57,372 nucleotides of DNA from Opitutaceae bacterium (GTDB taxonomy: Bacteria > Verrucomicrobiota > Verrucomicrobiia > Opitutales > Opitutaceae), in the NCBI GenBank assembly GCA_014879845.1, contig JACSRI010000058.1, positions 1 through 57,372 on the forward strand, written 5' to 3'. Below, piece by piece: positions 43,647 through 52,804 of the stretch (its first letter is position 1; each line of letters starts with the position of its first letter). Both the position numbers and the translations under genes were made by a program. A model generated the notes under the pieces. It did no database searches, was not told the DNA's origin, and saw nothing but the letters and a program-made list of their open reading frames with translations.

Positions 43647-44087
43647 TTATGGGGCCGGCGCCGTGGTCCGGCGGCGGATCAACTCGGCGAGCGAACTCTC
43701 GAGCACCGCATCCTGTCCGTCGCGTGTGCGGCCGGGCAGGAAGGAGAACCTCCGCGAGGCGATCGCCACCGATGTCGCCGGCGATGGCGCGACCGGCGTG
43801 AGTCCCACCTCGACCAGGCGCACCGAGTGGTCCTCGAGGTAGGCGGAAAACCGCATCACGACGGCGCCGTTGCCGCTGTCGATGCGCACGATCTTCGTAT
43901 CGCGCGCGATGCGTTCGCGGATCTCCGGGAGGATCGCCTCGTAGACCGCGGCCGGCGTGCCGGCCACGGTGAACGCCGGAGTCGGCGCGACGGCCTCGTC
44001 GCCGGGCCGGCGCATGACGACCACAGCCAGCACTGCCGCCAGCCCGACGATCGCCGCGAGCAGGCCGATGCGGCGGGCTGAGGTCAT
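43647..44087 (-). CDS. Small single-pass membrane protein coupled to leuS
   Basis: This 146-residue protein has an N-terminal anchor (IGLLAAIVGLAAVLAVVVM) and a compact alpha/beta domain of about 100 residues (AVYEAILPEIRERIARDT, VRIDSGNGAVVMRFSAYLED). No family is recognised. Its ATG overlaps the leuS stop as ATGA, so it is translated with leuS. The anchored domain probably faces the periplasm. Confidence 0.7.
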   Translation of the reverse strand: MTSARRIGLLAAIVGLAAVLAVVVMRRPGDEAVAPTPAFTVAGTPAAVYEAILPEIRERIARDTKIVRIDSGNGAVVMRFSAYLEDHSVRLVEVGLTPVAPSPATSVAIASRRFSFLPGRTRDGQDAVLESSLAELIRRRTTAPAP

Positions 44088-46669
44088 CCCACGACGAGAT
44101 TGAGGATGCGCCCGGGCACGTAGATGACCTTGCGCAGTGTCTTGCCGTCGAGGTGCGCGGCGACCTTCGCGTCGGCCCTGGCCAGTGTGAGCACGTCGGC
44201 CTCGGCGGCGTCGGGCGCGACCATGGCGTCGCTTCGCATCTTGCCGTTGACTTGAATGACCAGTTTGACGGTCGAGGCGACGAGCTTGGACTCGTCGGCC
44301 ACAGGCCAGGCGGCGGTGTGGATCGGCGTCGTCTCGCCGAGGCGGTCCCAGAGTTCGCTCGCGAGGTGCGGGGCGAAGGGCTGGAGGATCTGGAGAAACG
44401 CGCGAATCGTCGCGCGCGAGACCCGGTCGGCCTTCTGCAGATGATTGCGCAGGACCATCATCGCCGGGATCGCCGTGTTATAGCGCAGGCCCTCGATGTC
44501 TTCTGTCACCTTCTTGATCGTGGCGTGGAGCAGACGCTCGGTCTGCGCATCGGTCTCGGGTCCCGCGACGACCTTGGCGCTGAGGTTGCCATCCTCGCCC
44601 ACGACCTCGCGCCAGATGCTGCGCAGAAAGCGATGCACACCTTCGATGCCCTTCGGGTTCCACGGCTTCATGGCCTCGAGCGGTCCGAGGAACATCAGGT
44701 AGAGGCGCAGCGTGTCGGTGCCGTAGTCGCGGATGATGTCGTCGGGATTGGCGACGTTGCCGCGGCTCTTGGACATCTTCTCGCCGTCCTCGCCCAGGAT
44801 GATGCCCTGGTGGAAGAGCTTCCTGAACGGCTCATCCGTCGGCACGACGCCCTCATCGAACAGCACCTTGTGCCAGAAACGTGCATACAGCAGGTGGAGC
44901 ACAGCGTGCTCGGCGCCGCCGACGTAGAGGTCGGGCACGCCCCAGTAGTTGAGCGCCTGTTTGCTTGCGAGGGTGGAGGCGTTGTCCGGCTCGAGGTAAC
45001 GGAGATAGTACCAGCACGAGCCGGCCCACTGCGGCATGGTGTTCGATTCGCGCCGGGCGCGGATCCAGCCGGCGCCGGGCTGCGGTTGCGATGAGGGAAC
45101 CGACTCGCCGGTGGCCGGATGGTACCAGATCTCGATCCACTCCGGGATCGCGGCGAGCGGACTCTCGCCTGTGCCGGTCGGCTGGTAGCTCTTCACCGTT
45201 GGCAACTGGAGCGGCAGCGCGCTCTCCGGGATCGGGAGCGCGTAGCGCACGGTGCCGTCGATCGTGCAGGTGACCGGGGCGGTCGGCACGAGGAGTTTGG
45301 AGCCGTGCGCGGCTACGACGGCGCGGTAGTCGGCCTCGCTCACCCAGACGATCGGGAAGGGCTCGCCCCAGTAGCGCTGGCGGGAGAAGAGCCAGTCGCG
45401 CAGCTTGAACTGCACGGTGGCCTTGCCCCGTCCCTGCGCGGCGAAGCGGGCGTCGAGTCGCTCCTTGGCCTGCGCGGGTGTGAGGCCCGTGCATTCGCCG
45501 GAGTTGACCAGGACGACACTACCGCCTTTCTCGATGAACGGCAGCGTCACGGCCGAGCCGTCCGCCGGTGCGATGACCTGCGGGATGGGGAGCGCGAATT
45601 TCTGCGCGAACGCGAAGTCGCGCTCGTCGTGCGCGGGCACGGCCATGATCGCGCCGGTGCCGTAGCTCGCGAGGACGTAGTCGGCGATCCAGATCGGGAT
45701 CTTCTGGCCGTTGGCGGGATTGATGGCGTACGAGCCGGTGAAGGTGCCCGTCTTGTCCTTGGCCAGTTCGGTGCGCTCGAGGTCGCTCTTGGAGGCGGCG
45801 GCCTTGATGTAGTTGTCCACCGCGGCTTGCTGCGCGGGTTTGGTCAGGCGCGGCACGAGGGCGTGCTCGGGTGCGACGACCATGTAGGTGGCGCCGTAGA
45901 GCGTGTCGACGCGCGTGGTGAAAACGCGCAGCCGCTCGCCCGGCAGGTCGGCGATGTCGAAGTCGACTTCGCTGCCCTCGCTGCGGCCGATCCACGCCTC
46001 CTGCATCCGCTTGGTGGAGTCGGGCCAGTCGAGGTCCTTTAAACCCGCGAGCAGGCGATCGGCATAGGCGGTGATGCGCAGCACCCACTGGCGGACGGGA
46101 CGACGCTCCACGGGATGCGAGCCCACCTCGCTCTTGCCGTCGATCACCTCCTCGTTGGCCAGCACCGTGCCGAGCGCGGGGCACCACCACACGGGCTTGT
46201 CCTGCACGTAGGCGAGGCCGCGCTTGAAGAGCTGCAGCCAGATCCACTGCGTCCAGCGGAAGTACTTCGGGTCGGTCGTATCGACCTCGCGGTCGAAGTC
46301 GTAGGACACGCCGATCGACTTGAGCTGGCGGCGGAACGTGGCGACGTTTTCCTTCGTGACGTCGGCCGGATGGCGGCCGGTCTTGACCGCGTAGTTTTCC
46401 GTCGGGAGCCCGAAGGCGTCCCAGCCGATCGGGTAGAGGACGTTGAAGCCGCGGGCGCGTTTGTACCGCGCCATGATGTCGGTGATCGTGTAGTTCTCGC
46501 AGTGGCCGAGATGCAGACCCGCGCCCGACGGGTAGGGGAACATATCGAGGATGTAATACTTCGGCTGCGGGCCCGGGGCGGCGGCCTGAAATGTATTGTT
46601 GTCCTCCCAGATTTTCTGCCAAGTCGGCTCGATCTGGCTGAAGTCGTAGTCTGCGCTGCGCGTAGCCAT
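44084..46669 (-). CDS. leuS: Leucyl-tRNA synthetase
   Basis: This 861-residue class I synthetase has the HIGH variant HLGHCENYT near residue 55, the KMSKS loop GEKMSKSRG, the CP1 editing domain (ITAYADRLL, FTTRVDTLYGATY, VPAHDERDF) and a C-terminal anticodon-binding and leucine-specific region. Length and order match bacterial LeuRS. The ATG at 46669 is chosen because MATRSADYDFSQIEPTWQ fits the family start. It lies only 14 bases from the divergent HtrA start. Confidence 0.96.
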   Translation of the reverse strand: MATRSADYDFSQIEPTWQKIWEDNNTFQAAAPGPQPKYYILDMFPYPSGAGLHLGHCENYTITDIMARYKRARGFNVLYPIGWDAFGLPTENYAVKTGRHPADVTKENVATFRRQLKSIGVSYDFDREVDTTDPKYFRWTQWIWLQLFKRGLAYVQDKPVWWCPALGTVLANEEVIDGKSEVGSHPVERRPVRQWVLRITAYADRLLAGLKDLDWPDSTKRMQEAWIGRSEGSEVDFDIADLPGERLRVFTTRVDTLYGATYMVVAPEHALVPRLTKPAQQAAVDNYIKAAASKSDLERTELAKDKTGTFTGSYAINPANGQKIPIWIADYVLASYGTGAIMAVPAHDERDFAFAQKFALPIPQVIAPADGSAVTLPFIEKGGSVVLVNSGECTGLTPAQAKERLDARFAAQGRGKATVQFKLRDWLFSRQRYWGEPFPIVWVSEADYRAVVAAHGSKLLVPTAPVTCTIDGTVRYALPIPESALPLQLPTVKSYQPTGTGESPLAAIPEWIEIWYHPATGESVPSSQPQPGAGWIRARRESNTMPQWAGSCWYYLRYLEPDNASTLASKQALNYWGVPDLYVGGAEHAVLHLLYARFWHKVLFDEGVVPTDEPFRKLFHQGIILGEDGEKMSKSRGNVANPDDIIRDYGTDTLRLYLMFLGPLEAMKPWNPKGIEGVHRFLRSIWREVVGEDGNLSAKVVAGPETDAQTERLLHATIKKVTEDIEGLRYNTAIPAMMVLRNHLQKADRVSRATIRAFLQILQPFAPHLASELWDRLGETTPIHTAAWPVADESKLVASTVKLVIQVNGKMRSDAMVAPDAAEADVLTLARADAKVAAHLDGKTLRKVIYVPGRILNLVVG

Positions 46670-46683
46670 GTGAGAAATCGGCG

Positions 46684-48135
46684 ATGTTGAAAGATTACCC
46701 AGGTGCGTCAACCACCCTCCCGGGGGACCCTGCCGCCGGCCGCCGCCGGGGCGTCGGCCGCCTCGTGGCCGTGGGGCTCGTCGCGGCGCTCGGGCTGGCC
46801 GGGTGCATGGCTCCGGGCCCCGGGGCGCCGACAGGCGCCGCCGGTTCGGCGACCGCGTCGACCGGCCTGAAGCGCGGGTTCGAAAACCTCCTCCAGGCCG
46901 TGGTCCGCATCGACGTGCGCGAGATGACCTTCGACGCCGGCGCCACGCGGCTCTCGTCCGGCGTGGGCAGCGGCGTGATCCTCTCGGCCGACGGACTCGT
47001 CCTGACCAATGCCCACGTGGTCTCGCCGCGCGCCGTCGAGGTCTCGGTCACGCTGCCCAGCCTCGAGCGGGTCGGCGCGACGTTGGTCGGGTGGGACCAC
47101 TGGACCGACCTCGCGCTCCTGCGCATCGACATGGCCGATGCGCGCCGCCGCGGGCTGGCGTTTTCCGTGGCGCGGTTTGGCGACTCGGAACGGCTCGCGC
47201 CCGGCCAGACGGTGTTCGCCGTCGGCACACCGCACGGGCTCACCCGCACGGTCACGAAGGGCATCATATCCAACACCGACCGCTACTTTGAGGCGAGCGA
47301 CGGCGTGCGCGGTTACGAGACCGGCTACTTCAGTACCTGGTTGCAGACCGATGCCGCTATCAACCCCGGCAACAGCGGCGGCCCGCTCGTCACCGAGGAC
47401 GGCGCCGTGGTCGGCATCAACTCCCGCACCTACCTCGGCGCGGAAAACCTCGGCTTCGCCATTCCGTCCAACACCGCGCGCCTCGTCATGCAGCAGCTCG
47501 TGCAGAAGGGCGAGGTCGAGCGCAGCTACATCGGCCTGATCCCCGGCGCACTGCGCGACCTCGAGAGCTTTTTCGAGCTGGCGATCAACACGGGTATGCT
47601 GGTCAACAGCGTGGATCCGGGCTCGCCGGCCGCGCGCGCGGGCCTGCGCCCGGGCGACATCGTGCTCGCGATCAACGGCGAGGCGGTCGACGGCCGCTTT
47701 CCCGAGCAACTGCCGCCGATCCAGAACCGCATCGCCAGTTTCGCCGTCGGCACGAGCGTCGTGCTCTCGGTCAAGCGCAACGGCTCCACGCCGCAGGACG
47801 TCGTCGTGGTGACGGAGCGCCTGGAGAGCCGCGTCGGCGAGGAATGGGCCTTTGAGCGGTGGGGCATGAGCGTGCGCAAGGTCTCGCGTGCCTATGCGCG
47901 CGAGAATCGCCTGCCCGACGAAGACGGTGTGATCGTGATCGGCACGCAACCGGCTTTTCCGGCCGAGAAGGCCGGGTTATCGCGTGGCGACATCATCACG
48001 AAGGTCAAGGGCGAGACGGTGCGCACCCTCGAGCAGCTCAAGGAACTCTACGCCGCCTTCGAGCGCGCACCCGAGTCGATCCTGATCGAGGCGACGCGCA
48101 ACCGCGCCGTGTCGCTGGTGGTCCTGAAGCCCTGA
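46684..48135 (+). CDS. HtrA/DegP-type serine protease, lipoprotein with two PDZ domains
   Basis: This 483-residue protein has a basic n-region (GRRRGVGRL), hydrophobic core and lipobox LAGC, so it is a lipoprotein. The trypsin-like domain has an intact triad: His111 (TNAHVV), Asp142 (HWTDLALL) and Ser231 (NPGNSGGPL). Two PDZ domains follow (GSPAARAGLRPGDIVLAING near 320 and FPAEKAGLSRGDIITKVKG near 425). It should degrade or refold envelope proteins. A paralogue without the triad lies directly downstream. The ATG at 46684 is close to leuS; a later GTG is possible. Confidence 0.9.
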   Translation: MLKDYPGASTTLPGDPAAGRRRGVGRLVAVGLVAALGLAGCMAPGPGAPTGAAGSATASTGLKRGFENLLQAVVRIDVREMTFDAGATRLSSGVGSGVILSADGLVLTNAHVVSPRAVEVSVTLPSLERVGATLVGWDHWTDLALLRIDMADARRRGLAFSVARFGDSERLAPGQTVFAVGTPHGLTRTVTKGIISNTDRYFEASDGVRGYETGYFSTWLQTDAAINPGNSGGPLVTEDGAVVGINSRTYLGAENLGFAIPSNTARLVMQQLVQKGEVERSYIGLIPGALRDLESFFELAINTGMLVNSVDPGSPAARAGLRPGDIVLAINGEAVDGRFPEQLPPIQNRIASFAVGTSVVLSVKRNGSTPQDVVVVTERLESRVGEEWAFERWGMSVRKVSRAYARENRLPDEDGVIVIGTQPAFPAEKAGLSRGDIITKVKGETVRTLEQLKELYAAFERAPESILIEATRNRAVSLVVLKP

Positions 48136-48208
48136 TCCGACGCCCGCCGTACGGCGCGACACCGTCTGGGCTCGCGCCGTGAGCGCTGCGGACGCAAGAA
48201 TCACGCCG

Positions 48209-49627
48209 ATGGTCGATTCGCACGCTCCCCTCGGTCGCACCCGACGTCTCGCATGGTCGCTGGCGCTTGTCACCGCCGTCCTCGGCGTCTGCACGGCCCA
48301 CGCCGCCGACGCGCCGCCGCTCGATCGCGTCTTCGCCGAGCGCGTGCGCAGCGTGGTGGCGGTGGAGTATTTCGTGGAGACCGAGGTCGACCGGCATCCG
48401 TCGACGGTGGTCGGGATCGTGGCCGATGCAAAGGGCCTGGTCGTGCTGCTCGACTCGGCCATCCCGGGCTGGCTGCCTCCGGCGCAACTGAAGGATTTTG
48501 TCATCTACCGCCCCGGCACGAGCGACGGCACGCCGGCCGACTACCTCGGCCAGGACCATCTCACCGGCTGGCACTTCCTGCACGCCCGCGGCGGGCTGGG
48601 CGAGAGTGTGGTGCCGTGCACGGCGTACTCGACGGCCGAGCCCGTAATCGGCGCGGAGATCTGGGGCGTGGGGATCATGGGCAAGGATTTCGAGTTTCAG
48701 CCGTATTTGCTCACGGGACACGTCGCGCTCGTGCAGCAGCTGCCGCAGCGGATCGGCTCGACCGTGTCCGAGATCGCGAGCCCGGGTGCGCCGGTTTTCG
48801 CGCGGGATGGCGCCCTGCTCGGATGGGCTGGAGCATCCAATCCGCAGGAGCGCCTGCTCTACCTCGAGAACGAGCGCTACACCGTCGGCCTGCAAAATCC
48901 CAACGGCACCGGGAGTTTCTTCCTCGCCGGCGAGGTGCTGCCGTACCTGCACCGCGTGCCGGCCGCGCCGACCGGCCAGCCGGTGCCATGGCTCGGCGTG
49001 ATCGGTCTCCAACCCGTCGACCGCGAGGTCGCGGAGTTTCTCAAGCTCGGCAAGAGCTCCGCCGTGGTCGTCTCCGACGTGATCGCCGATGGCCCGGCTG
49101 CGCGCGCCGGCGTGCAGAAGCGCGACATCATCGTGGCGCTCGAGGGCCGGCCGCTGCCGCGCTTCAGTCCGGACCGCGTCGTCACGGCCTACCTCGAGCG
49201 CGAGATCCTCCTGCGCCAGCCCGGCGACTCGCTCGCGCTCGGTCTCCTGCGCGGCCAGACGCGCGTCGACCTGACCATCACGATCGGGCGCCAACCGAGA
49301 TCGCTCAAGGAGGCCGACCGCCGGTATTTCCCGCGTCTCGGCATCACGCTGCGCGAGTCGGTGCTCTACGACCTCATCTCCCGCCGCATGGAGAGCGGCG
49401 ACGAACGCGGGGTGGTCGCCAATTTCGTGAAACCCAACACCCCGGCCGCCACCGCCGGGTTGCAGGCCGGCGACCTGATCCTGGCCATCGACAACGAGCC
49501 GGCGGTCGACTACGCCCGCGCGGTTGAGCGCATGGACGCGATCGAGCAGGATGCGGCGCGCTCGGAATTCGTGCTCCTCATCAGCCGCGGGGCCGAGACG
49601 CAGGTGATCCGCGTGCGGCTGAGGTAG
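48209..49627 (+). CDS. Catalytically dead HtrA-like protein with two PDZ domains (pseudoprotease)
   Basis: This 472-residue protein (482 from GTG at 48179) has a signal peptide (LAWSLALVTAVLGVCTAHA). It then has a trypsin-like fold region in which the active residues are gone: the TNAHVV region reads VLLDSAIPG and NPGNSGGP reads SPGAPVFARDG. Two PDZ domains follow (DGPAARAGVQKRDIIVALEG and NTPAATAGLQAGDLILAIDN). It follows the active HtrA lipoprotein by 44-74 bases. A role as scaffold, substrate-binder or regulator of the active protease is inferred. Confidence 0.8.
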   Translation: MVDSHAPLGRTRRLAWSLALVTAVLGVCTAHAADAPPLDRVFAERVRSVVAVEYFVETEVDRHPSTVVGIVADAKGLVVLLDSAIPGWLPPAQLKDFVIYRPGTSDGTPADYLGQDHLTGWHFLHARGGLGESVVPCTAYSTAEPVIGAEIWGVGIMGKDFEFQPYLLTGHVALVQQLPQRIGSTVSEIASPGAPVFARDGALLGWAGASNPQERLLYLENERYTVGLQNPNGTGSFFLAGEVLPYLHRVPAAPTGQPVPWLGVIGLQPVDREVAEFLKLGKSSAVVVSDVIADGPAARAGVQKRDIIVALEGRPLPRFSPDRVVTAYLEREILLRQPGDSLALGLLRGQTRVDLTITIGRQPRSLKEADRRYFPRLGITLRESVLYDLISRRMESGDERGVVANFVKPNTPAATAGLQAGDLILAIDNEPAVDYARAVERMDAIEQDAARSEFVLLISRGAETQVIRVRLR

Positions 49628-49649
49628 CGGCTGGCCCACGGCGCTCCGC

Positions 49650-49709
49650 ATGGAATGTGCAAGCTGCGGCGGCGAGCTTTCCGGCTTTGACCTGACCGCC
49701 GACCGCTGA
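49650..49709 (+). other. Possible 19-codon leader reading frame before ribE
   Basis: ATG at 49650 opens MECASCGGELSGFDLTADR and stops at 49709, 17 bases before ribE. A C-x2-C pair is present. It may be a leader peptide, a remnant or chance; the same DNA holds a 7-bp inverted repeat (49675-49681 with 49708-49714). Confidence 0.25.
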
Positions 49710-49726
49710 AAGCTGACAGCTATCCC

Positions 49727-50362
49727 ATGTTCACTGGAATCGTAGAAGAACGCGGCACGCTCGTGCGCGTCACCCCGCACGCCAAGGGCGTGCGCTTCGA
49801 GGTGCGCGCTGGATTCGCCGCCAAGGCCGGGGAGGTCGCGATCGGCGACAGCGTCGCCGTCAACGGCTGCTGCCTCACGGTCGTGAGCATCGCCGACGGC
49901 TGCCTCGGTTTCGATCTGCTCGAGGAGACGCAGCGCGTGACCAACCTGCGTGCGCTCGCGCCCGGCGGCGTGGTCGACCTCGAGCGCAGCCTGCGCTACG
50001 ACGGGCGCATCGGCGGGCACTTCGTCAGCGGCCACGTCGACTGCACTGGCGACGTGCTCGTGCTCGAGCCGCGCGGCGCCGACGTCTACCTGCGCGTGCG
50101 CGTGCCCGAGCGATTCCGCCACTACCTCGTGCCCAAGGGCAGCATCGCCGTGGACGGCATCTCGCTTACCGTCGCGGAGGTGCACGCCGATGGCTTCGCC
50201 GTGTGGCTCATCCCGCACACGCTCGCGATCACGACGCTCGGCGTCTATCAGGCGGGCGCACTCGTAAACCTCGAGTTCGACATGCTCGCCAAGCTCGTCG
50301 AACGCATCCTCGAGGGCAAACGCGACGCCTCCTCGACCGGCTACCAGCCGGCCGGGCGTTGA
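49727..50362 (+). CDS. ribE: Riboflavin synthase alpha chain
   Basis: This 211-residue enzyme makes riboflavin from two 6,7-dimethyl-8-ribityllumazines. It has the two lumazine-binding repeats: N-terminal MFTGIVEERGTL with DSVAVNGCCLTVV, and C-terminal GHFVSGHVDCTGDV with GSIAVDGISLTVAEV. Length is typical. No FMN riboswitch is visible in the 99 bases upstream. It is followed ten bases later by the uracil-DNA glycosylase gene. Confidence 0.95.
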   Translation: MFTGIVEERGTLVRVTPHAKGVRFEVRAGFAAKAGEVAIGDSVAVNGCCLTVVSIADGCLGFDLLEETQRVTNLRALAPGGVVDLERSLRYDGRIGGHFVSGHVDCTGDVLVLEPRGADVYLRVRVPERFRHYLVPKGSIAVDGISLTVAEVHADGFAVWLIPHTLAITTLGVYQAGALVNLEFDMLAKLVERILEGKRDASSTGYQPAGR

Positions 50363-50372
50363 CTCTCACGCC

Positions 50373-51410
50373 GTGAACGACGCTGTCGCCGCCGTCGTCG
50401 AAGAGCTCCAGCGCCTCAAGCGCTCGGGTGTCTCGAACGTGTACGTGAGCGACGAGGCGCTCACGCTCCTGCGGCGGACCGACGCCGTCCATGCGGACGT
50501 GCGCCGCGAGCCGTCGCCACAAAGCCAGGACGCGCCGCCCGCGGGGGCGGTCGACGAACCCGCGGCCGAGGCGGTCCCCGCCATCCCGCCGCAGTACGCC
50601 GGCACCACCGGCGCCGCCGCGGCCGCGTCGTTCAGCAAACTCCTCGCCACGATCGAGCAGACCCCCGCCCATCCTTCGATGAAGAAAGCCGCTTCGGCAG
50701 CCATCCCCGCCACGAGCCCGGCCACCGGAAAACTCCCACCGCCGCCGGTCATCCAGCTGCCCGAAGGCACCAAGCGCGAGCGTTGGGAGTGGTTGCGCCA
50801 GCGCGTGCTCGACTGCCCGGTATGCAAGGCGCACACGCCGGCCGGGTTGAAGGTCGTGTTCGGCGTGGGCAGCATCGACGCCGACATCTTTTTCTGCGGT
50901 GAGGCGCCGGGTGGGGAAGAGGAGATCCAGGGCGAGCCGTTCGTCGGCCCCGCCGGCCAGTTGCTCACCAAGATGATCGTCGCGATGGGCCTCACGCGCG
51001 AGAAGGTCTACATCGGCAACATCCTCAACTGGCGCCCGCAGATGGACGCGCGGGCCAGCGGCAAGAGCGTGAGCCAGGTGGGCAATCGCCCGCCGACGGA
51101 GGAGGAGATGTCCTTCGGCCTGCCCTACCTGCGCGCGCAGATCGAGGTCGTGCAGCCGAAGGTCATCGTCGCCCTCGGCAGCACGGCCGCACAGGGCCTG
51201 CTCGGTTTCGGCTCGTTCAAGAGTCTCGGCTCGATCCGCGGCAAATGGCAGCAGTTCTGCGGCACGCCGCTCATGGTGACCTACCATCCGTCCTACCTTC
51301 TCCGATACGGCACGCCACAGGCGAAGCGCCAGGTGTGGGAGGACCTGCTCCAGGTCATGGACAAGGTCGGCCTGCCGATCAGCGAGAAGCAGCGCGGCTA
51401 CTTCAAGTAG
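50373..51410 (+). CDS. Family-4-like uracil-DNA glycosylase lacking two cluster cysteines
   Basis: This 345-residue protein has a disordered N-terminal extension (~1-130), then a UDG fold. It carries DCPVCKAHT (C148, C151), FFCGEAPGGEEEIQGEPFVG as the active-site loop, and TYHPSYLLR (His305) as motif B. In canonical family-4 enzymes four Cys hold a 4Fe-4S cluster; the other two, usually in a KCRPP stretch and before PYL, are here W220 (NILNWRPQ) and G249 (SFGLPYL). C175 in the FFCGE loop is extra. Removal of uracil from DNA is expected. The GTG at 50373 follows ribE by 10 bases. Confidence 0.85.
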   Translation: MNDAVAAVVEELQRLKRSGVSNVYVSDEALTLLRRTDAVHADVRREPSPQSQDAPPAGAVDEPAAEAVPAIPPQYAGTTGAAAAASFSKLLATIEQTPAHPSMKKAASAAIPATSPATGKLPPPPVIQLPEGTKRERWEWLRQRVLDCPVCKAHTPAGLKVVFGVGSIDADIFFCGEAPGGEEEIQGEPFVGPAGQLLTKMIVAMGLTREKVYIGNILNWRPQMDARASGKSVSQVGNRPPTEEEMSFGLPYLRAQIEVVQPKVIVALGSTAAQGLLGFGSFKSLGSIRGKWQQFCGTPLMVTYHPSYLLRYGTPQAKRQVWEDLLQVMDKVGLPISEKQRGYFK

Positions 51411-51441
51411 CCGGCGGGACCGGTTCGACCGCGACGGCTCC

Positions 51442-51825
51442 TCAACCGGCCGGTCGGAGCAGGCCCGCGGCGGCCCACGCGCCGCCCAGAAACGCCAGCC
51501 CGAACACGGTCACGCAACCCGCGGCAAAGGTGAGGTCGCGCCCGCGCGAGAGCCAGTATCCCGCCTCCCCCTCGCACATGAGCAGGAACTCGAGGCAATA
51601 GACAGCGCTGTAGAGGAGGTTGACTGCGACGAACGCTACGATCATCGGCGCGATGAGCGCCCCGGGCGCGAGCATCGCGATCTCGTGCGTGCCGACGGTC
51701 GACGACAGGTAACCGAGCCAACCGCACACCGCCGGCGGCACCAGCATGAGGTTGAATCCCAGCCGCCGCGACTCCCAGTAGCGCACGGCGCTGGCACGCT
51801 TGGCGTTTGACGGGATGCTGGGCAT
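51442..51825 (-). CDS. Small integral membrane protein of unknown function
   Basis: This 127-residue protein has three to four hydrophobic segments: about 24-44 (FNLMLVPPAVCGWLGYL), 57-85 (LIAPMIVAFVAVNLLYSAVY) and 98-122. The basic N-terminus has ESRRLG. No family is recognised. It is the last minus-strand gene of the envelope block, 99 bases after the secretin-N-like gene. An upstream in-frame extension to 51915 adds only Pro/Ala-rich residues. Confidence 0.65.
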   Translation of the reverse strand: MPSIPSNAKRASAVRYWESRRLGFNLMLVPPAVCGWLGYLSSTVGTHEIAMLAPGALIAPMIVAFVAVNLLYSAVYCLEFLLMCEGEAGYWLSRGRDLTFAAGCVTVFGLAFLGGAWAAAGLLRPAG

Positions 51826-51924
51826 GGCGGGCGGTGGTGGAGAAGCGGACGGTTCGACGATATGCGCCAGCGGACCGACCGCAAGCGACGGACCGGGCGC
51901 TGCGCCCCCTCGCAAGGGGGCGGC

Positions 51925-52761
51925 TCAAGGCCCCGGTGCGGGGTTTGACGACGTCTCCGGCGCGCCCGTCTGGGGCCTCTCGGCGGCCGCCTTGCGCTGC
52001 TCGCGACGCGCGCGGATCTCGCGGGCGACACGCTCCATCCGGGCCTTCACTTCATCGTCGGACATGTCCGGCTCGCCGATGCGGGAGGCGGGGGTGTGCA
52101 AACCGGGAGCAAAGACGACCTTCAGCAAGCGGCTGTCGTGCTCGACCAAGTAGATCTGCTGCTGGGCGAGAAACGTGTCGAGCGCCGTCAGGGTCTCGCC
52201 CGGGGTCAGGCTCGACACCGGGCAGGAGAAGTGAACCCGAGGCAGGGGCTGGTCGCAGATCAGGATGCGCCCGGTGACGACTTCGAGGACGTTCAGCACG
52301 CCATCCAGGGGCATCCTTTCGGCCGCGATGTGCACCGGCTCGCGGCGTGTCGTCGCCAGGTCGCGTACGAGCAGCGGGGCCCGCTCCGGCAGGGACTTGT
52401 CGCGCACCTGCAGGATGATGGCTTCGGAAGGATCGACCATGTCTTCGGCGATCAATCGCCCTTCGGTCCGGGAGACGGACACGCCGCGCAGGGTGAGCAG
52501 TTCGATCAGGCCGTCCGCTGTCGTGGCCGCGTCGAGCGATTGCCGGGTGCGCAGCGTGAGCGTGCTGACCGGACGGCGCACACGGTTGTCGACGGTCGCG
52601 GGCGCCGGCCCGGCCAGCACGGTGAGCGCGTCGGCAAGGGAATATTCGGCGCCGGTGGCCGACGGGCGAGCAGGCGTGTCGCCCGGTTCGGGCTCGGCGC
52701 GAACGATCGCGAAGACATCGAACAGCATCAGGACTAGGAGAACTGGGCGGATGGGGTTCAT
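51925..52761 (-). CDS. Exported protein with a secretin-N/STN-like domain
   Basis: This 278-residue protein has a signal peptide (MNPIRPVLLVLMLFDVFAIVRA). The middle contains a secretin N-domain-like pattern: ILQVRDKSLPERAPLL, AERMPLDGVLNVLEVVTGRI, then LTPGETLTALDTFLAQQQIY and LVEHDSRLLKVV. These short beta-alpha modules occur in GspD/PilQ secretins and TonB receptors. No secretin pore domain follows. The acidic/basic C-terminal helix (DDEVKARMERVAREIRARRE) may be a coiled coil. Function is unknown. Confidence 0.6.
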   Translation of the reverse strand: MNPIRPVLLVLMLFDVFAIVRAEPEPGDTPARPSATGAEYSLADALTVLAGPAPATVDNRVRRPVSTLTLRTRQSLDAATTADGLIELLTLRGVSVSRTEGRLIAEDMVDPSEAIILQVRDKSLPERAPLLVRDLATTRREPVHIAAERMPLDGVLNVLEVVTGRILICDQPLPRVHFSCPVSSLTPGETLTALDTFLAQQQIYLVEHDSRLLKVVFAPGLHTPASRIGEPDMSDDEVKARMERVAREIRARREQRKAAAERPQTGAPETSSNPAPGP

Positions 52762-52804
52762 GCGGGGTGGGTAGACAGTTGTGCGACAGGACGGCCGCGG
52801 CGAG

